The notes under the pieces were generated by a model. It was not told the origin of the DNA. It saw only the letters and a list, made by a program, of their open reading frames with translations, and ran no database searches. A stretch of 13,476 nucleotides of DNA from Methanobacteriota archaeon. GTDB taxonomy: Archaea; Halobacteriota; Bog-38; Methanoflorentales; Methanoflorentaceae. This document shows, piece by piece, positions 1-7,133 of the stretch. The DNA is taken from positions 1-13,476 of the forward strand of contig PMYA01000117.1 in assembly GCA_003170935.1 (NCBI GenBank). The letters are read 5' to 3'. Position 1 is the stretch's first letter; every line of letters begins with the position of its first letter. Position numbers and translations under genes: made by a program.

Positions 1-34
1 ATAAATATTTGTAATATTAGGAGTTTTTGTCGTT

Positions 35-577
35 ATGCCATCTATCCCACATATTAAAGATATCTACAAAATTAGGACGATAATCAGCAGGAGAGAAAAA
101 ACCCGCAAGGGTATTGGACTGCTGGTTGATGGACCTAATATGTTGCGCAAGGAATTTCAAATCGATCTTGAGGAAATACGAAACACCTTGAAGGAATTTG
201 GTGACATCAAAGTAGGTAGGGTCTATCTTAATCAGTATGCGTCTGAGAAACTTGTGGAAGCTATCGAGAACCAAGGATTTGAACCAGTAGTCAGCTCAAG
301 CGACGTAGATGTTCGACTTGCAGTTGAAGCGACTGAGCTTATTTTTAATCCTAATATCGATGTTATCGCGATAGTAACTAGGGATGCTGATTTTAAGCCA
401 GTTCTGTCGAAAGCGATGGAGCATGGTAAGGAGACCATAATTTTCGGGGCAGAGCCTGGATTCTCAACTGCTCTAAAGAATCTTGCTGACGTTGTCGTGA
501 CGTTGGGCGAATCAAGCGCCGTAGGAGGCACAAGGCCGGAAAAGTTTCAACAAAAAGAGGGGGAGGAAGTCTATTAA
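35..577 (+). CDS. NYN/LabA-like PIN-fold protein (TIGR00288 type)
   Basis: This 180-residue protein looks like the archaeal TIGR00288 group of NYN (PIN-like) domain proteins, which are predicted metal-dependent ribonucleases; the real substrate is unknown. The NYN core spans about residues 26-156. Acidic motifs typical of the fold are visible: LLVDGPNM (Asp32), SDVDVRLA (Asp92) and TRDADF (Asp117, Asp119). A conserved-looking GAEPGFSTAL stretch follows near residue 138. The first 25 residues are basic and the last 20 polar, so both ends are probably flexible. No signal peptide or membrane segment is visible, so it should be cytoplasmic. The ATG at 35 has an AGGAG site at 19-23, a somewhat long spacing of 11 bases. 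It is the only plus-strand gene here and converges on prefoldin beta with 42 bases between the stops. The family is often found beside the exosome-prefoldin cluster in archaea (recalled knowledge). Family assignment is firm; nuclease activity is inferred. Confidence 0.88.
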   Translation: MPSIPHIKDIYKIRTIISRREKTRKGIGLLVDGPNMLRKEFQIDLEEIRNTLKEFGDIKVGRVYLNQYASEKLVEAIENQGFEPVVSSSDVDVRLAVEATELIFNPNIDVIAIVTRDADFKPVLSKAMEHGKETIIFGAEPGFSTALKNLADVVVTLGESSAVGGTRPEKFQQKEGEEVY

Positions 578-619
578 AAGCTAACGTAAGATAGATTCCT
601 CTTCACGCCAAAGTAGTAA

Positions 620-985
620 TCACGCGCCTTGTGGCGCGGTTTCACCGCCAAGTGCTTTTTGTAATTGCTGTTGTAGCTGCTGGAAACGCGTTTGGACGCG
701 CTCTTCCTGCCTTTGGAGGCTTTTCAAACGAACGTCTGACGTTTCTGTTTTTTCAGTGAGCTCCTCTTTGACTTGGTCCTTGTTTGAGCGAACGAGGATC
801 GTTCCAACGGTCTTGAAAATAACTGCTTTTTCGTCGAGCTTATCAAGCTCTGCGAGGGTTTGGTTGGCTTCGTTTAACGAGAGCTCAAGTTGACTACGTT
901 GAACAGCAAGCGCTTGAGCTTGCTGTTGAAGTTGCTGCAATTGTGCAACCTGATTTTGTATTTGCGGTGGTAGTTCTGCACTCAT
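620..985 (-). CDS. pfdB: Prefoldin beta subunit
   Basis: This 121-residue protein is the beta subunit of archaeal prefoldin (GimC), a hexamer of two alpha and four beta chains that holds unfolded proteins and passes them to the thermosome. The order of parts fits: an N-terminal LPPQIQNQVAQLQQ helix, glutamine- and leucine-rich coiled coil to about residue 48, the beta-hairpin region with VFKTVGTILV-like sequence (about 55-66), a second KEELTEKTE segment, and a C-terminal coiled coil from about 85 to 112. Length is normal for the family. The ATG has a clear TAGGAG site eight bases upstream. It lies 29 bases after pcc1 and is probably the last gene of the superoperon, since the next gene converges on it. 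The alpha subunit is not in this window. Confidence is high. Confidence 0.96.
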   Translation of the reverse strand: MSAELPPQIQNQVAQLQQLQQQAQALAVQRSQLELSLNEANQTLAELDKLDEKAVIFKTVGTILVRSNKDQVKEELTEKTETSDVRLKSLQRQEERVQTRFQQLQQQLQKALGGETAPQGA

Positions 986-1014
986 TTAAGCTTTCTCCTA
1001 AGTATATCATCCAT

Positions 1015-1320
1015 TTATTCAATTAAAAGAGCTGACTTTGGGCTTTGTTCAAACGTATTGGCAACAAGTTCGTTTACGTCAGCAGCAATTAGCGCTAGCC
1101 TCAGCCAAGAATTTGTCGCAGCTCGGCACGATGTGATATCTGAAGCTTTGATATTAATAACGAGCCTCTTAGGGGTTTTATGTATTCTGACTGACGCCCG
1201 TACTCCGGCTGTACTAATAGTCTTTAGCTCGGGAGTGATTGATCTGTATAGATAGTCAACGTTTTCAGTGTCTATGATATACGTCGAACTTACTGTGTTG
1301 TGATTGTGTATCTTATTCAC
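1015..1320 (-). CDS. pcc1: KEOPS complex subunit Pcc1
   Basis: This 101-residue protein matches Pcc1, the small dimerising subunit of the KEOPS complex (with Kae1, Bud32 and Cgi121), which adds threonylcarbamoyl to A37 of ANN-decoding tRNAs. The diagnostic part is near the C-terminal half: VINIKASDITS followed by a helix containing NSWLRLALIA (about residues 54-79), a pattern shared by archaeal Pcc1 proteins. Length is near the usual 80-100 residues. The start used is a GTG at 1320; an in-frame stop lies 15 bases upstream, so no earlier start exists, and a later start would cut the first strand. No strong Shine-Dalgarno site is visible, only TAGGA at a long distance. It follows rpoP by 59 bases and precedes prefoldin beta by 29. 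In many euryarchaea a Brix-domain protein gene lies near here; none is present. The other KEOPS subunits are not in the window. Confidence 0.87.
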   Translation of the reverse strand: MNKIHNHNTVSSTYIIDTENVDYLYRSITPELKTISTAGVRASVRIHKTPKRLVINIKASDITSCRAATNSWLRLALIAADVNELVANTFEQSPKSALLIE

Positions 1321-1379
1321 GGTACTGCCAGTTTCCTACGGTGCTGCAATCTGTCGCAAGCTTTTTATTAGGCGTTTTT

Positions 1380-1517
1380 CTATAGTACCTTTACCTTTTT
1401 TATGATGGTGGGTCGTTCTTTTATCAATATGCGATGACCACAGTAAGGACACCGGATACCGCCGTATTCAGATTCTATTTCTACCTCGCGTTTACAGCGT
1501 ATACACTTATAAACCGT
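1380..1517 (-). CDS. rpoP: RNA polymerase subunit P, apparent ACG start
   Basis: This 45-residue protein is RpoP (Rpb12-like), the small zinc-binding subunit of archaeal RNA polymerase that helps anchor the D-L-N-P platform. Two CxxC knuckles are visible, YKCIRC (Cys5, Cys8) and IRCPYC (Cys23, Cys26), with the family's EYGG run between them and the HRILIKERP motif after. The frame carries no ATG, GTG or TTG upstream of the first knuckle back to a stop inside the preceding gene. The residue matching the family's initiator methionine (pattern M-x-Y-K-C) is an ACG at 1517-1515. A near-perfect Shine-Dalgarno sequence, GAGGTGAT, lies just before it and overlaps the eL43 stop codon. The simplest readings are a real non-canonical ACG start or a single T-to-C error or mutation. 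Identity is near certain; the start is not. The stop is TAG at 1382-1380. It lies four bases after the eL43 stop, so translation is probably coupled. Confidence 0.93.
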   Translation of the reverse strand, partial: TVYKCIRCKREVEIESEYGGIRCPYCGHRILIKERPTIIKKVKVL

Positions 1518-1521
1518 GAAA

Positions 1522-1836
1522 TCACCTCGAGGATCTGGTTAAAAGTTGTTCTTGTTCCTCGCTCGCACGGCGAATAGCGCGCGCGACCGTTTTTCCGACA
1601 GCGGTCTCAGGCATATAAGCACCACCAGCGAAAGTTGCGTCGCATTTTGCACACACCCATATCCCAGTCCCTTTTCTGGAAACCGCCTTACGCCCACATG
1701 CTGGACACTTGTGCGCTTGGTTCATCGCCGATTCCACATCAGCAATTCGCTTGCGAATCTTACGACCATATCTCGGGCCAAAGCGGCCCGCAGAACGGGT
1801 CTTCCTTCCCTTCTTACGAGTGCCCTTTTTAACCAT
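1522..1836 (-). CDS. rpl37ae: 50S ribosomal protein eL43 (L37Ae)
   Basis: This is the large-subunit protein eL43, formerly L37Ae, which binds 23S rRNA through a C4 zinc finger. With the ATG at 1836 it has 104 residues. It shows a basic N-terminal tail ([15 protein letters not shown]), the conserved [14 protein letters not shown] motif, Cys44 and Cys47 in [15 protein letters not shown], and Cys62 and Cys65 before the family's FAGGAY motif. A charged helical tail follows, as in other euryarchaeal forms. The frame is open further upstream to a TTG at 1851 (five extra residues). I prefer the ATG because GGTGG lies about eight bases before it, the protein then starts MVKKGT as the family does, and it overlaps the rrp42 stop by only eight bases. 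The rpoP Shine-Dalgarno site sits across its stop codon. Confidence 0.94.
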   Translation of the reverse strand: MVKKGTRKKGRKTRSAGRFGPRYGRKIRKRIADVESAMNQAHKCPACGRKAVSRKGTGIWVCAKCDATFAGGAYMPETAVGKTVARAIRRASEEQEQLLTRSSR

Positions 1837-2614
1837 CCGTGGAACCACCAAAAAGATCGTCTCTGATCTGCATCGCTTTGCTGCTCGCGAGCTTAACGAT
1901 TCGTGTTATCTCCTCTATTGAAAGTGTGCCTGTTCCGCTTTTTTGCATTCCTGCCAAAGTCCCTTTTAGGCCAGATATGACTGTTAATCTCGAAGATGCG
2001 ATAGTCTCTTCATCCAACGATGGATCGAGCATAATCTCGCCATCAAGGTCTACAGCTGTTACGGCAATCGGATATTCATTTATTGGAAGCGTTGTATCGG
2101 GCCCATAGCCATATCGTTCTGATGGCATTTTAGCATTTATAAGCGCTGCGAGTGCCCCCAACGCAGAGGCGTCTATAAGGTTTCCATCGTGGTCTAGGAC
2201 GTGCACGTCGATAAAGATGAGCCATACTTTACCGTCTGGCAAGTTAAGTTTAGATAAGTCAATGGCGCCCGATTCCCGAACGCCGCGATCTACCACTCGC
2301 GCAAGCTCTATCGCATTTTCATTAGGTGGACCAGGTTCAAAGGATGGAGAGGCTAGCGGCACGAGCTCAACGTTGGTAATTATAACGCCAGTCTCAGGCG
2401 AGTCGGCAAAAGGCTCACCGGGTTGCATCTTGACACCGACAAGCACCTGCGTGTTTCCTATCTTGACTCTCGCCGACCCTTCAGCTTTGCCTATTAACCC
2501 GACCTCGACCTGAATTGGACGATACTCATCAAGCGCGCGCCCGTCTGCTCTCTCGCTTTTTTTAGCAAGCCCGTAAATGTAATCTTTTCTTATCTCGGCA
2601 ATGACGTCATTCAT
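1829..2614 (-). CDS. rrp42: Exosome subunit Rrp42 (non-catalytic RNase PH fold)
   Basis: This 261-residue protein is Rrp42, which alternates with Rrp41 in the six-membered ring of the archaeal exosome. It has the RNase PH fold and helps bind RNA but carries no active site of its own. Recognisable parts are the N-terminal helix with [12 protein letters not shown] (23-34), the strand [16 protein letters not shown] (47-62), PFADSPETG, the [14 protein letters not shown] helix (98-111) and [16 protein letters not shown] (135-150). Where Rrp41 has the phosphate-binding GTR, this chain has DHDGN, which fits the inactive subunit. Length is typical (about 260-275). The ATG has a strong AGGAG site six bases upstream and overlaps the rrp41 stop by eight bases. 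At the other end it overlaps eL43. Its position directly after rrp41 supports equimolar synthesis of ring partners. Confidence 0.97.
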   Translation of the reverse strand: MNDVIAEIRKDYIYGLAKKSERADGRALDEYRPIQVEVGLIGKAEGSARVKIGNTQVLVGVKMQPGEPFADSPETGVIITNVELVPLASPSFEPGPPNENAIELARVVDRGVRESGAIDLSKLNLPDGKVWLIFIDVHVLDHDGNLIDASALGALAALINAKMPSERYGYGPDTTLPINEYPIAVTAVDLDGEIMLDPSLDEETIASSRLTVISGLKGTLAGMQKSGTGTLSIEEITRIVKLASSKAMQIRDDLFGGSTDG

Positions 2615-3317
2615 TTTCTTCTCCTTGGTATTTTTGAATTAGGGCCTCTCTTTGCATTTCGGCTATGGTCGCACACCCGGTTTTCCCTAGTTCTAACGCT
2701 TGTTCAAATTCTTCCAACGTTAGGTGACCGTCCATTTGGAGTAGCGTGACTTCTCCCGTCCGTACGTCCATAGCGATTGGCATGTCTGCTTGACCGTAAT
2801 TGTCCTCCTCCTTAAAAAGGTCTAGAACCACGGTATCATCTACTTTGCCAACAGCGCAGGAAGATATAAGACCGCGCATCGGGACTCCTGCATCGGCTAA
2901 AGCGACGGACGCCGCATTTATGCCAGCTGATCGAGTGCCGGCATCCGCCTGTAGAATCTCCACAAAGACGTCAATTGTAGACCTTGGGAAGAACTCTTTG
3001 ATAATGACTGGATCGATCGCTTCCCTACTCACTTTTGAGATCTCTATACTCCTTCGATCTGGACCTGGTCTTTTTCGCTCTTCGACTGAAAAAGATGCCA
3101 TGTTATAGCGGTACCTAATTATCGCGCGATTTGCTTCCTGCAAGTGCCTTGGGTGCACTGCCCTCGGCCCGTACACGGCGGCAATCACCTTATTTCCACC
3201 ATGTTCAACGTAACATGACCCATCAGCCCGTTCGAGCACGCCGACGTCGAATTTGATTGGACGCAACTCGTTAGGAAAACGATCGTCTATTCTCTTACCG
3301 TTTTTAAAAAACTCCAT
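2607..3317 (-). CDS. rrp41: Exosome catalytic subunit Rrp41
   Basis: This 236-residue protein is Rrp41, the catalytic RNase PH subunit of the archaeal exosome. It shortens RNA from the 3' end using phosphate, releasing nucleoside diphosphates, and can add A-rich tails in reverse. Key features are KRPGPDRRS (84-90) with its two arginines for RNA, the phosphate-binding AGTRSAG (126-132), the MRGL loop (147-150) and QADMPIAMD (176-184), in which Asp178 corresponds to the general acid. Length is typical (about 235-250). The ATG at 3317 overlaps the end of rrp4 by 14 bases and has a GAGG site nine bases upstream. Rrp42, its ring partner, follows with an 8-base overlap. All visible catalytic residues are intact, so it should be active. 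Confidence 0.97.
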   Translation of the reverse strand: MEFFKNGKRIDDRFPNELRPIKFDVGVLERADGSCYVEHGGNKVIAAVYGPRAVHPRHLQEANRAIIRYRYNMASFSVEERKRPGPDRRSIEISKVSREAIDPVIIKEFFPRSTIDVFVEILQADAGTRSAGINAASVALADAGVPMRGLISSCAVGKVDDTVVLDLFKEEDNYGQADMPIAMDVRTGEVTLLQMDGHLTLEEFEQALELGKTGCATIAEMQREALIQKYQGEENE

Positions 3318-3987
3318 GCTTTTCTTCCTCTAGAAATTTAGTAATCCTATCTGTAAGTCCGGACGTATGCGCCTCTTGCTCAATCCGTTTAATCGCTTTG
3401 ACAGCTAGCTCTTCATCAGCCGCTTTTCCATTGATCCAAATCCGGCCATTTTTTCCAACAAAAATATTAACGTCGAGTTTATCTTTTAGTAGACTTACCA
3501 TTGATCCCGCCCGTCCGATAACCCGCGGGACTTTTGTGTATGATACCTCGACCACCCTGCCACTTCTCAAAACGCGCAATTGGCCTTCTCGGGGCGCAAG
3601 CTCTATTTTCATCGACTGGTCAACATCTACCACCTTAAAGATTGCTAGATCACCCACGCGCATTATCTTCGCCATTTCGCTCGATTCGATACGGCGCGGG
3701 TATTCTGAGATATGCATTAGTGCCTCGTAGGGTGAGTTGATGTTAATTTTCCAATTTGAAAAGCTGATGTCTGACACCATTCCAATAACTATGTCCCCAA
3801 TCGTTGGCAGGTATTTTCCAGAAAGAGGAATTACGCGTATTCTCTCCCTATCATCAGCTAGTCCGTACATTAATGAGTAAACTTTCCCATTTTCAATGTA
3901 GGTTCCTTCTCCAGCCTTGGCTGGATCGTCAGAAAGTAGGTCTCCTGGAATGACGATTGTCTTATCTACTTTTTCTTTTTTCCTCAT
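3304..3987 (-). CDS. rrp4: Exosome cap subunit Rrp4 (S1 and KH domains)
   Basis: This 227-residue protein is Rrp4, one of the RNA-binding cap proteins on the exosome ring (the other, Csl4, is not in this window). Three domains appear in order: an N-terminal domain with [10 protein letters not shown] (11-20) and [13 protein letters not shown] (26-38); an S1 domain of about 60-135, beginning [11 protein letters not shown]; and a KH domain from about 150 to 207 with the family's [12 protein letters not shown] stretch, the GRAG loop being 158-161. The acidic and basic C-terminal tail is short. Length is normal. The ATG overlaps the SBDS stop in an ATGA arrangement and has an AAAGGA site just before it, so coupled translation is likely. 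The cap selects substrates, including A-rich tails, and feeds them into the Rrp41-Rrp42 ring encoded next. Confidence 0.97.
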   Translation of the reverse strand: MRKKEKVDKTIVIPGDLLSDDPAKAGEGTYIENGKVYSLMYGLADDRERIRVIPLSGKYLPTIGDIVIGMVSDISFSNWKININSPYEALMHISEYPRRIESSEMAKIMRVGDLAIFKVVDVDQSMKIELAPREGQLRVLRSGRVVEVSYTKVPRVIGRAGSMVSLLKDKLDVNIFVGKNGRIWINGKAADEELAVKAIKRIEQEAHTSGLTDRITKFLEEEKHGVF

Positions 3988-4694
3988 TTTTGTCCTTTCC
4001 GGGTAATGATTCGCGTTTCAGCTTCTCCTCTAGATAATCGATTCACAAGCTCATAGAAATCGTTTTGGAGCCCTGCGGGAAACCTGACGACTCCAATCCA
4101 CGCACCGTCCTGCTGCCACTCCTGTTTACTAACTTTACCAAAGCGTTGAATAGCGCTTTGTGATTTTGCAGCATAGTGGGCCGGAATCTTAACAGCGACA
4201 TCGACCTCCTCAAACCTAATAGGTATAAGGGGCCGAATTGCTTTTAACGCGATGTTTACCAGTTCGTCGATGCTTTTGAATGGATCTACGTTAACTTTCG
4301 CTTCTTCAAGAGCCTTTTCTATTCGCTGCGGAGGATGGGGCAGGCCCGTTTGGGGATTTATCGCATTAGCAGCAATCGTAGCTATTAGTTCTTTCCGTTT
4401 GTGCTCTTGGATCTTTCGCCTCTGTTGTGCGGTAAGATGAAGCTCCCCATCGATAATTATGCGTTTTGCAATTGCTGAGTTGTCAGTTGTGTCAAAAACG
4501 TTTTTTAAGCCTTCATCAGACGCTTTTTCACCCTTAGATGCGTCCTTAAAAATCTCTTCAATCGCTAGAACAGCGTCCATGTCAATATTATGACCTTCTC
4601 GCATTGATAAAGCATTTTCGGGGTCAACGAGCACTTCAAAGTGTTCCCCACCTTTTACAAATCGAGCGACAACTGCTTTATCGAGAGATACCAT
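3984..4694 (-). CDS. sdo1: Ribosome maturation protein SBDS (Sdo1)
   Basis: This 236-residue protein is the archaeal SBDS/Sdo1 protein. In eukaryotes SBDS acts with EFL1 to remove eIF6 from the large ribosomal subunit; a similar late-assembly role is inferred for archaea. The three-domain layout is visible: an N-terminal FYSH domain with VVARFVKGGEHFEVLVDP (8-25) and a DVFDT-like segment around residue 67; a helical middle domain with LTAQQRRKIQEHKRKEL and NPQTGLPHPPQRIEKAL; and a C-terminal ferredoxin-like domain with IRPLIPIRFEEVDVAVKIP. Length is typical. The ATG has a GAGAGGAG site about eight bases upstream. It lies 55 bases after psmA, one of the larger gaps of the block, and overlaps rrp4 by four bases. 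Its constant place beside the exosome genes is a known archaeal pattern. Confidence 0.97.
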   Translation of the reverse strand: MVSLDKAVVARFVKGGEHFEVLVDPENALSMREGHNIDMDAVLAIEEIFKDASKGEKASDEGLKNVFDTTDNSAIAKRIIIDGELHLTAQQRRKIQEHKRKELIATIAANAINPQTGLPHPPQRIEKALEEAKVNVDPFKSIDELVNIALKAIRPLIPIRFEEVDVAVKIPAHYAAKSQSAIQRFGKVSKQEWQQDGAWIGVVRFPAGLQNDFYELVNRLSRGEAETRIITRKGQK

Positions 4695-4749
4695 CTGTGT
4701 GCTCCTCTCAGTGTCATTCGCTCAAAAAGGCATCTAAAACCTGACTTCT

Positions 4750-5487
4750 TCACTCTTTTGGCATCGAATCAAGTACGCTCTTTACGTACTCTTCGAGCTC
4801 ATCTGCACCTAGCTTTTTAAAACGGTTGTCTTTCGCGTCTATGGCAGCGATTTCGGCGGAGTCGACTGTAAGTTTGCCTTCGGTTGCCTTGTAGAGTGCT
4901 TCGAGTCCGAGTCGTATAGCGTTGCCAATATCAATGTCTTCGTTGTACTTCTCTTCGAGAAACTCCATAACTATATTTCTGCCCGAGCCGATTCCGGTGG
5001 CTTTGACCATTAAAAGGGCGCCGCTCGGGTCTGTTTCAAAAAGACGTGGACCAGTATCGTCTATACCACCTATGAGTAATGCGGTTCCATAGGGTCTGAC
5101 GCCGCCGTACTGCGTGAACGTTTGTTTGTGGTCAGCAATTTTTTTCGCAAGTGTTTCAATGCCGATCGGTTCATTATATACGACACGATTGATCTGAGCA
5201 TCAACACGAGCACGGTCGACCAGTGCTCGAGCATCTGCTACGAGGCCAGACGTCACGGCGCCAATATGATCATCTACCTGGAAGATCTTCTCGGTGGATT
5301 GTGGCTCTAAAAGCCTGCTAGAAATACGTTTATCCACGAGCAGGGCCACGCCATCCCTTGCTTTTATTCCAACAGACGTTGTACCCCGTTTCACAGCTTC
5401 GCGCGCGTATTCTACTTGAAATAACCTACCGTCTGGTGAAAAAACGGTGATTGCCCTATCATACCCCATTTGTGGTGCCATCTGCAT
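4750..5487 (-). CDS. psmA: Proteasome subunit alpha
   Basis: This 245-residue protein is the alpha subunit of the archaeal 20S proteasome. Seven copies form each outer ring, gate the chamber and dock the ATPase PAN or Cdc48. The alpha-type signature GYDRAITVFSPDGRLFQVEYA begins at residue 8, followed by AREAVKRGTTSVGI and the ring-contact segments TGLVADAR-like (SGLVADARALVDRAR) and YGGVRPYGTALLIGG. There is no N-terminal processing threonine, as expected for an alpha chain; the proteolytic beta subunit is not here. The first ATG shares one base with the stop of rnp2 and has AGAGG eight bases upstream, so I chose it over the ATG two codons later. The short N-terminus MQMAPQMGYDR matches the flexible gating segment of the family. 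Length is normal and the call is certain. Confidence 0.98.
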   Translation of the reverse strand: MQMAPQMGYDRAITVFSPDGRLFQVEYAREAVKRGTTSVGIKARDGVALLVDKRISSRLLEPQSTEKIFQVDDHIGAVTSGLVADARALVDRARVDAQINRVVYNEPIGIETLAKKIADHKQTFTQYGGVRPYGTALLIGGIDDTGPRLFETDPSGALLMVKATGIGSGRNIVMEFLEEKYNEDIDIGNAIRLGLEALYKATEGKLTVDSAEIAAIDAKDNRFKKLGADELEEYVKSVLDSMPKE

Positions 5488-5990
5488 TATATCAGCCTCT
5501 CGTTATCATCGATCGTTATGCCTATAAAATTGACATCGGCACGATCAACAGTTTTCCTATCTTCTGGAATTATATCAATTTCCTTGCCGCATATCCTTAC
5601 TGCTTTCCCGGATACGGGCATCGTAACATAAGAAGATATATTGCGACGTATTTTCTCTTCAATTTGTAAATACTTTTCTATAGCCGCCTTTATCGTTCCT
5701 GAGGTGCCTATCGCTGTCACGCATATCCGCTTGTTCTTAATTTTGCTTATGCTAGCTAATGTCACCTGTAATTCTGGAACGTGTCGGAAGTTACATCGTA
5801 CAAGTCCCTTTGACCCATCAAATGCGACGACTCTGATGTTCAGTTTGCTCACGCCAACATCTCCAAAAAGACTTTTTGCGGTTCTAGCTATCTCCGTTTG
5901 CAAATCTCGAGCTCTGATCGGTTCTTCAAAACTCAGTCTAAACGCTATATATCGGTAGTTGTCTCGCAAAGTAGGTGATAGCGGCTTCAT
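5487..5990 (-). CDS. rnp2: RNase P protein component 2 (Pop5-like)
   Basis: This 167-residue protein is the archaeal Pop5 homologue (Rnp2), which pairs with Rnp3/Rpp30 to activate the catalytic domain of RNase P RNA and so help trim the 5' leader of pre-tRNAs. Family features visible are the N-terminal LSPTLRDNYRYIAFRL (4-19), VVAFDGSKGLVRCNFRHV (54-71) with the conserved GLVRC strand, KRICVTAIGTSGTIKAAIEKYL (87-108) with the SGTIKA motif, and a helix after it. A tail of about 45 residues beyond this core is longer than some homologues and is strand-rich rather than low complexity. The ATG overlaps the rnp3 stop in an ATGA arrangement. Its partner rnp3 lies directly upstream and psmA begins on its stop codon. 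Confidence 0.93.
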   Translation of the reverse strand: MKPLSPTLRDNYRYIAFRLSFEEPIRARDLQTEIARTAKSLFGDVGVSKLNIRVVAFDGSKGLVRCNFRHVPELQVTLASISKIKNKRICVTAIGTSGTIKAAIEKYLQIEEKIRRNISSYVTMPVSGKAVRICGKEIDIIPEDRKTVDRADVNFIGITIDDNERLI

Positions 5991-6646
5991 AAGATCGTAT
6001 CTTCTTTCTGTCCTCTTCGTTTCATGATACTAAGTGGTGCTTTTGATAAGGCGATTTCAGCCTCCGAGTCTGTTAAAAGCAAAAGCCCTGCCAGTGCTTT
6101 AAGTTGACGCGGAGTTCTCAAGTCAAAGTGTGAGTAGGCATCGCTCGTTATAATAATCGGCACTCCAAACTTTCGGCATAATGCGACATTTCTGCGCTGG
6201 AAAGCGAGCAAGCGAGATCTTTCAAGTTCTTCTGTTTTCCAAAAATAATCCAAGCTCATCCCTAGCGAGACCTCGCTTTTTTCGGCAAATTTTGCCGTTA
6301 CTTGGTTTATACCATTGTATTTCCCCCTTTCGGGGTGCATTAGAATATCGACTCGATCGTCTTTACACGCCGCCCTGTTGATTCGCTCATCGCCACCGTG
6401 CACGCTTACAATTGTAGTTATATCTCTGAAAAAAGCAATTTTCTTACGTAAATCACGAACCGTAGCCGCGACAATTTCCACTCCTAAGGGTAAACTAGAA
6501 TCTGGAAACTGAGACCAATGCGGCGAATGGGCCGTTACAACGATTTGAGAAAAACCGAGACCATAAGCTACGAGGTTAAGCCTTTTTAGAGTATCTGCGC
6601 CTTCGGGAAAGGCGTGAACGCTTATATCAATATATGCATGCATCAT
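5987..6646 (-). CDS. rnp3: RNase P protein component 3 (Rpp30-like)
   Basis: This 219-residue protein is Rnp3, the archaeal Rpp30 homologue. It has a TIM-barrel-like fold related to PHP-family hydrolases but acts as an RNA-binding partner of Pop5 in RNase P. Visible family landmarks are the N-terminal YIDISVH strand (5-11), VSVHGGDERINRAAC, DRVDILMHPERGKYNG, GMSLDYFW, and the C-terminal VPIIITSDAYSHFDLRTPRQLKAL segment, which resembles the family's SSDA/H pattern. Length is typical (about 210-240). There are two adjacent ATG codons at 6646 and 6643, and neither has a good Shine-Dalgarno site; both overlap the previous gene by 17-20 bases, so re-initiation after that gene is likely. The overlap and the adjacent rnp2 argue for coordinated synthesis of the two RNase P proteins. 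Confidence 0.94.
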   Translation of the reverse strand: MMHAYIDISVHAFPEGADTLKRLNLVAYGLGFSQIVVTAHSPHWSQFPDSSLPLGVEIVAATVRDLRKKIAFFRDITTIVSVHGGDERINRAACKDDRVDILMHPERGKYNGINQVTAKFAEKSEVSLGMSLDYFWKTEELERSRLLAFQRRNVALCRKFGVPIIITSDAYSHFDLRTPRQLKALAGLLLLTDSEAEIALSKAPLSIMKRRGQKEDTIL

Positions 6647-7097
6647 TCAATACATCGCGCGCAATCTCTGCCGCTATACTTGGACGAGCTGGATATGCTG
6701 CTATCTTTGTTCGTACAACTATTGGGTCATCATCCCCTAGCTCTAGGTCCCCACGTGCGGCTGCCTGTTTGTTGAATTTTACAACGAGTGTACATTTTTC
6801 GCTTAAATGTTGTGGGATCTGCTCCCGTAACCTTATAAACTCACGTTTGGAAAGTTTATTTCCAATCGCACGAATGATGAGGCGTATTGCTTGAGCTTGT
6901 TCTGTTCGTGCTTTAAGAATGACTATAGAGTTTCCAAAGTGACCCGTGACCGGTTGGCGTTCTATTAGCACGTTTTCTGGTACTATTAAGCGGAACGCTG
7001 CAAGGACTTTGCTCTCGTCTTCAGTGGAACGGACAAAAACGTTGACGGTTACACTATGTATTGCCTTTTTTCGATGGGCGCGGTGAGTCGTTGCCAT
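6627..7097 (-). CDS. COG1325-type RNA-binding protein, predicted exosome-associated
   Basis: This 156-residue protein resembles the COG1325 family, annotated as a predicted exosome subunit or RNA-binding protein with an L5/dsRBD-like fold. Its role has not been settled experimentally to my knowledge. After a basic N-terminus (TTHRAHRKK), residues 13-80 contain strands and a helix with VNVFVRSTEDESKV and the family's GHFGNSIVILKA. A helix with REFIRLREQIP and the strand CTLVVKFNKQAAARGDLELGDDDP follow; the KFDKQ-AA-G-L-DDPI-V pattern is what I used for identification. The end, about 130-156, is a short helix. The ATG at 7097 has no clear Shine-Dalgarno site. It lies 36 bases after eL15 and overlaps rnp3. 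The constant position between rpl15e and the RNase P genes supports an RNA-processing role, but this is context, not proof. Confidence 0.8.
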   Translation of the reverse strand: MATTHRAHRKKAIHSVTVNVFVRSTEDESKVLAAFRLIVPENVLIERQPVTGHFGNSIVILKARTEQAQAIRLIIRAIGNKLSKREFIRLREQIPQHLSEKCTLVVKFNKQAAARGDLELGDDDPIVVRTKIAAYPARPSIAAEIARDVLNDACIY

Positions 7098-7133
7098 TCA
7101 CGAAAAGAAACCGATGAACGCGTATGAAGCGGC

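Noticed and set aside
1837..1851. Longer eL43 start at TTG 1851
   Set aside because: It adds five residues not seen in the family, and the ATG at 1836 has a better-placed Shine-Dalgarno site and gives the usual MVKKGT start.
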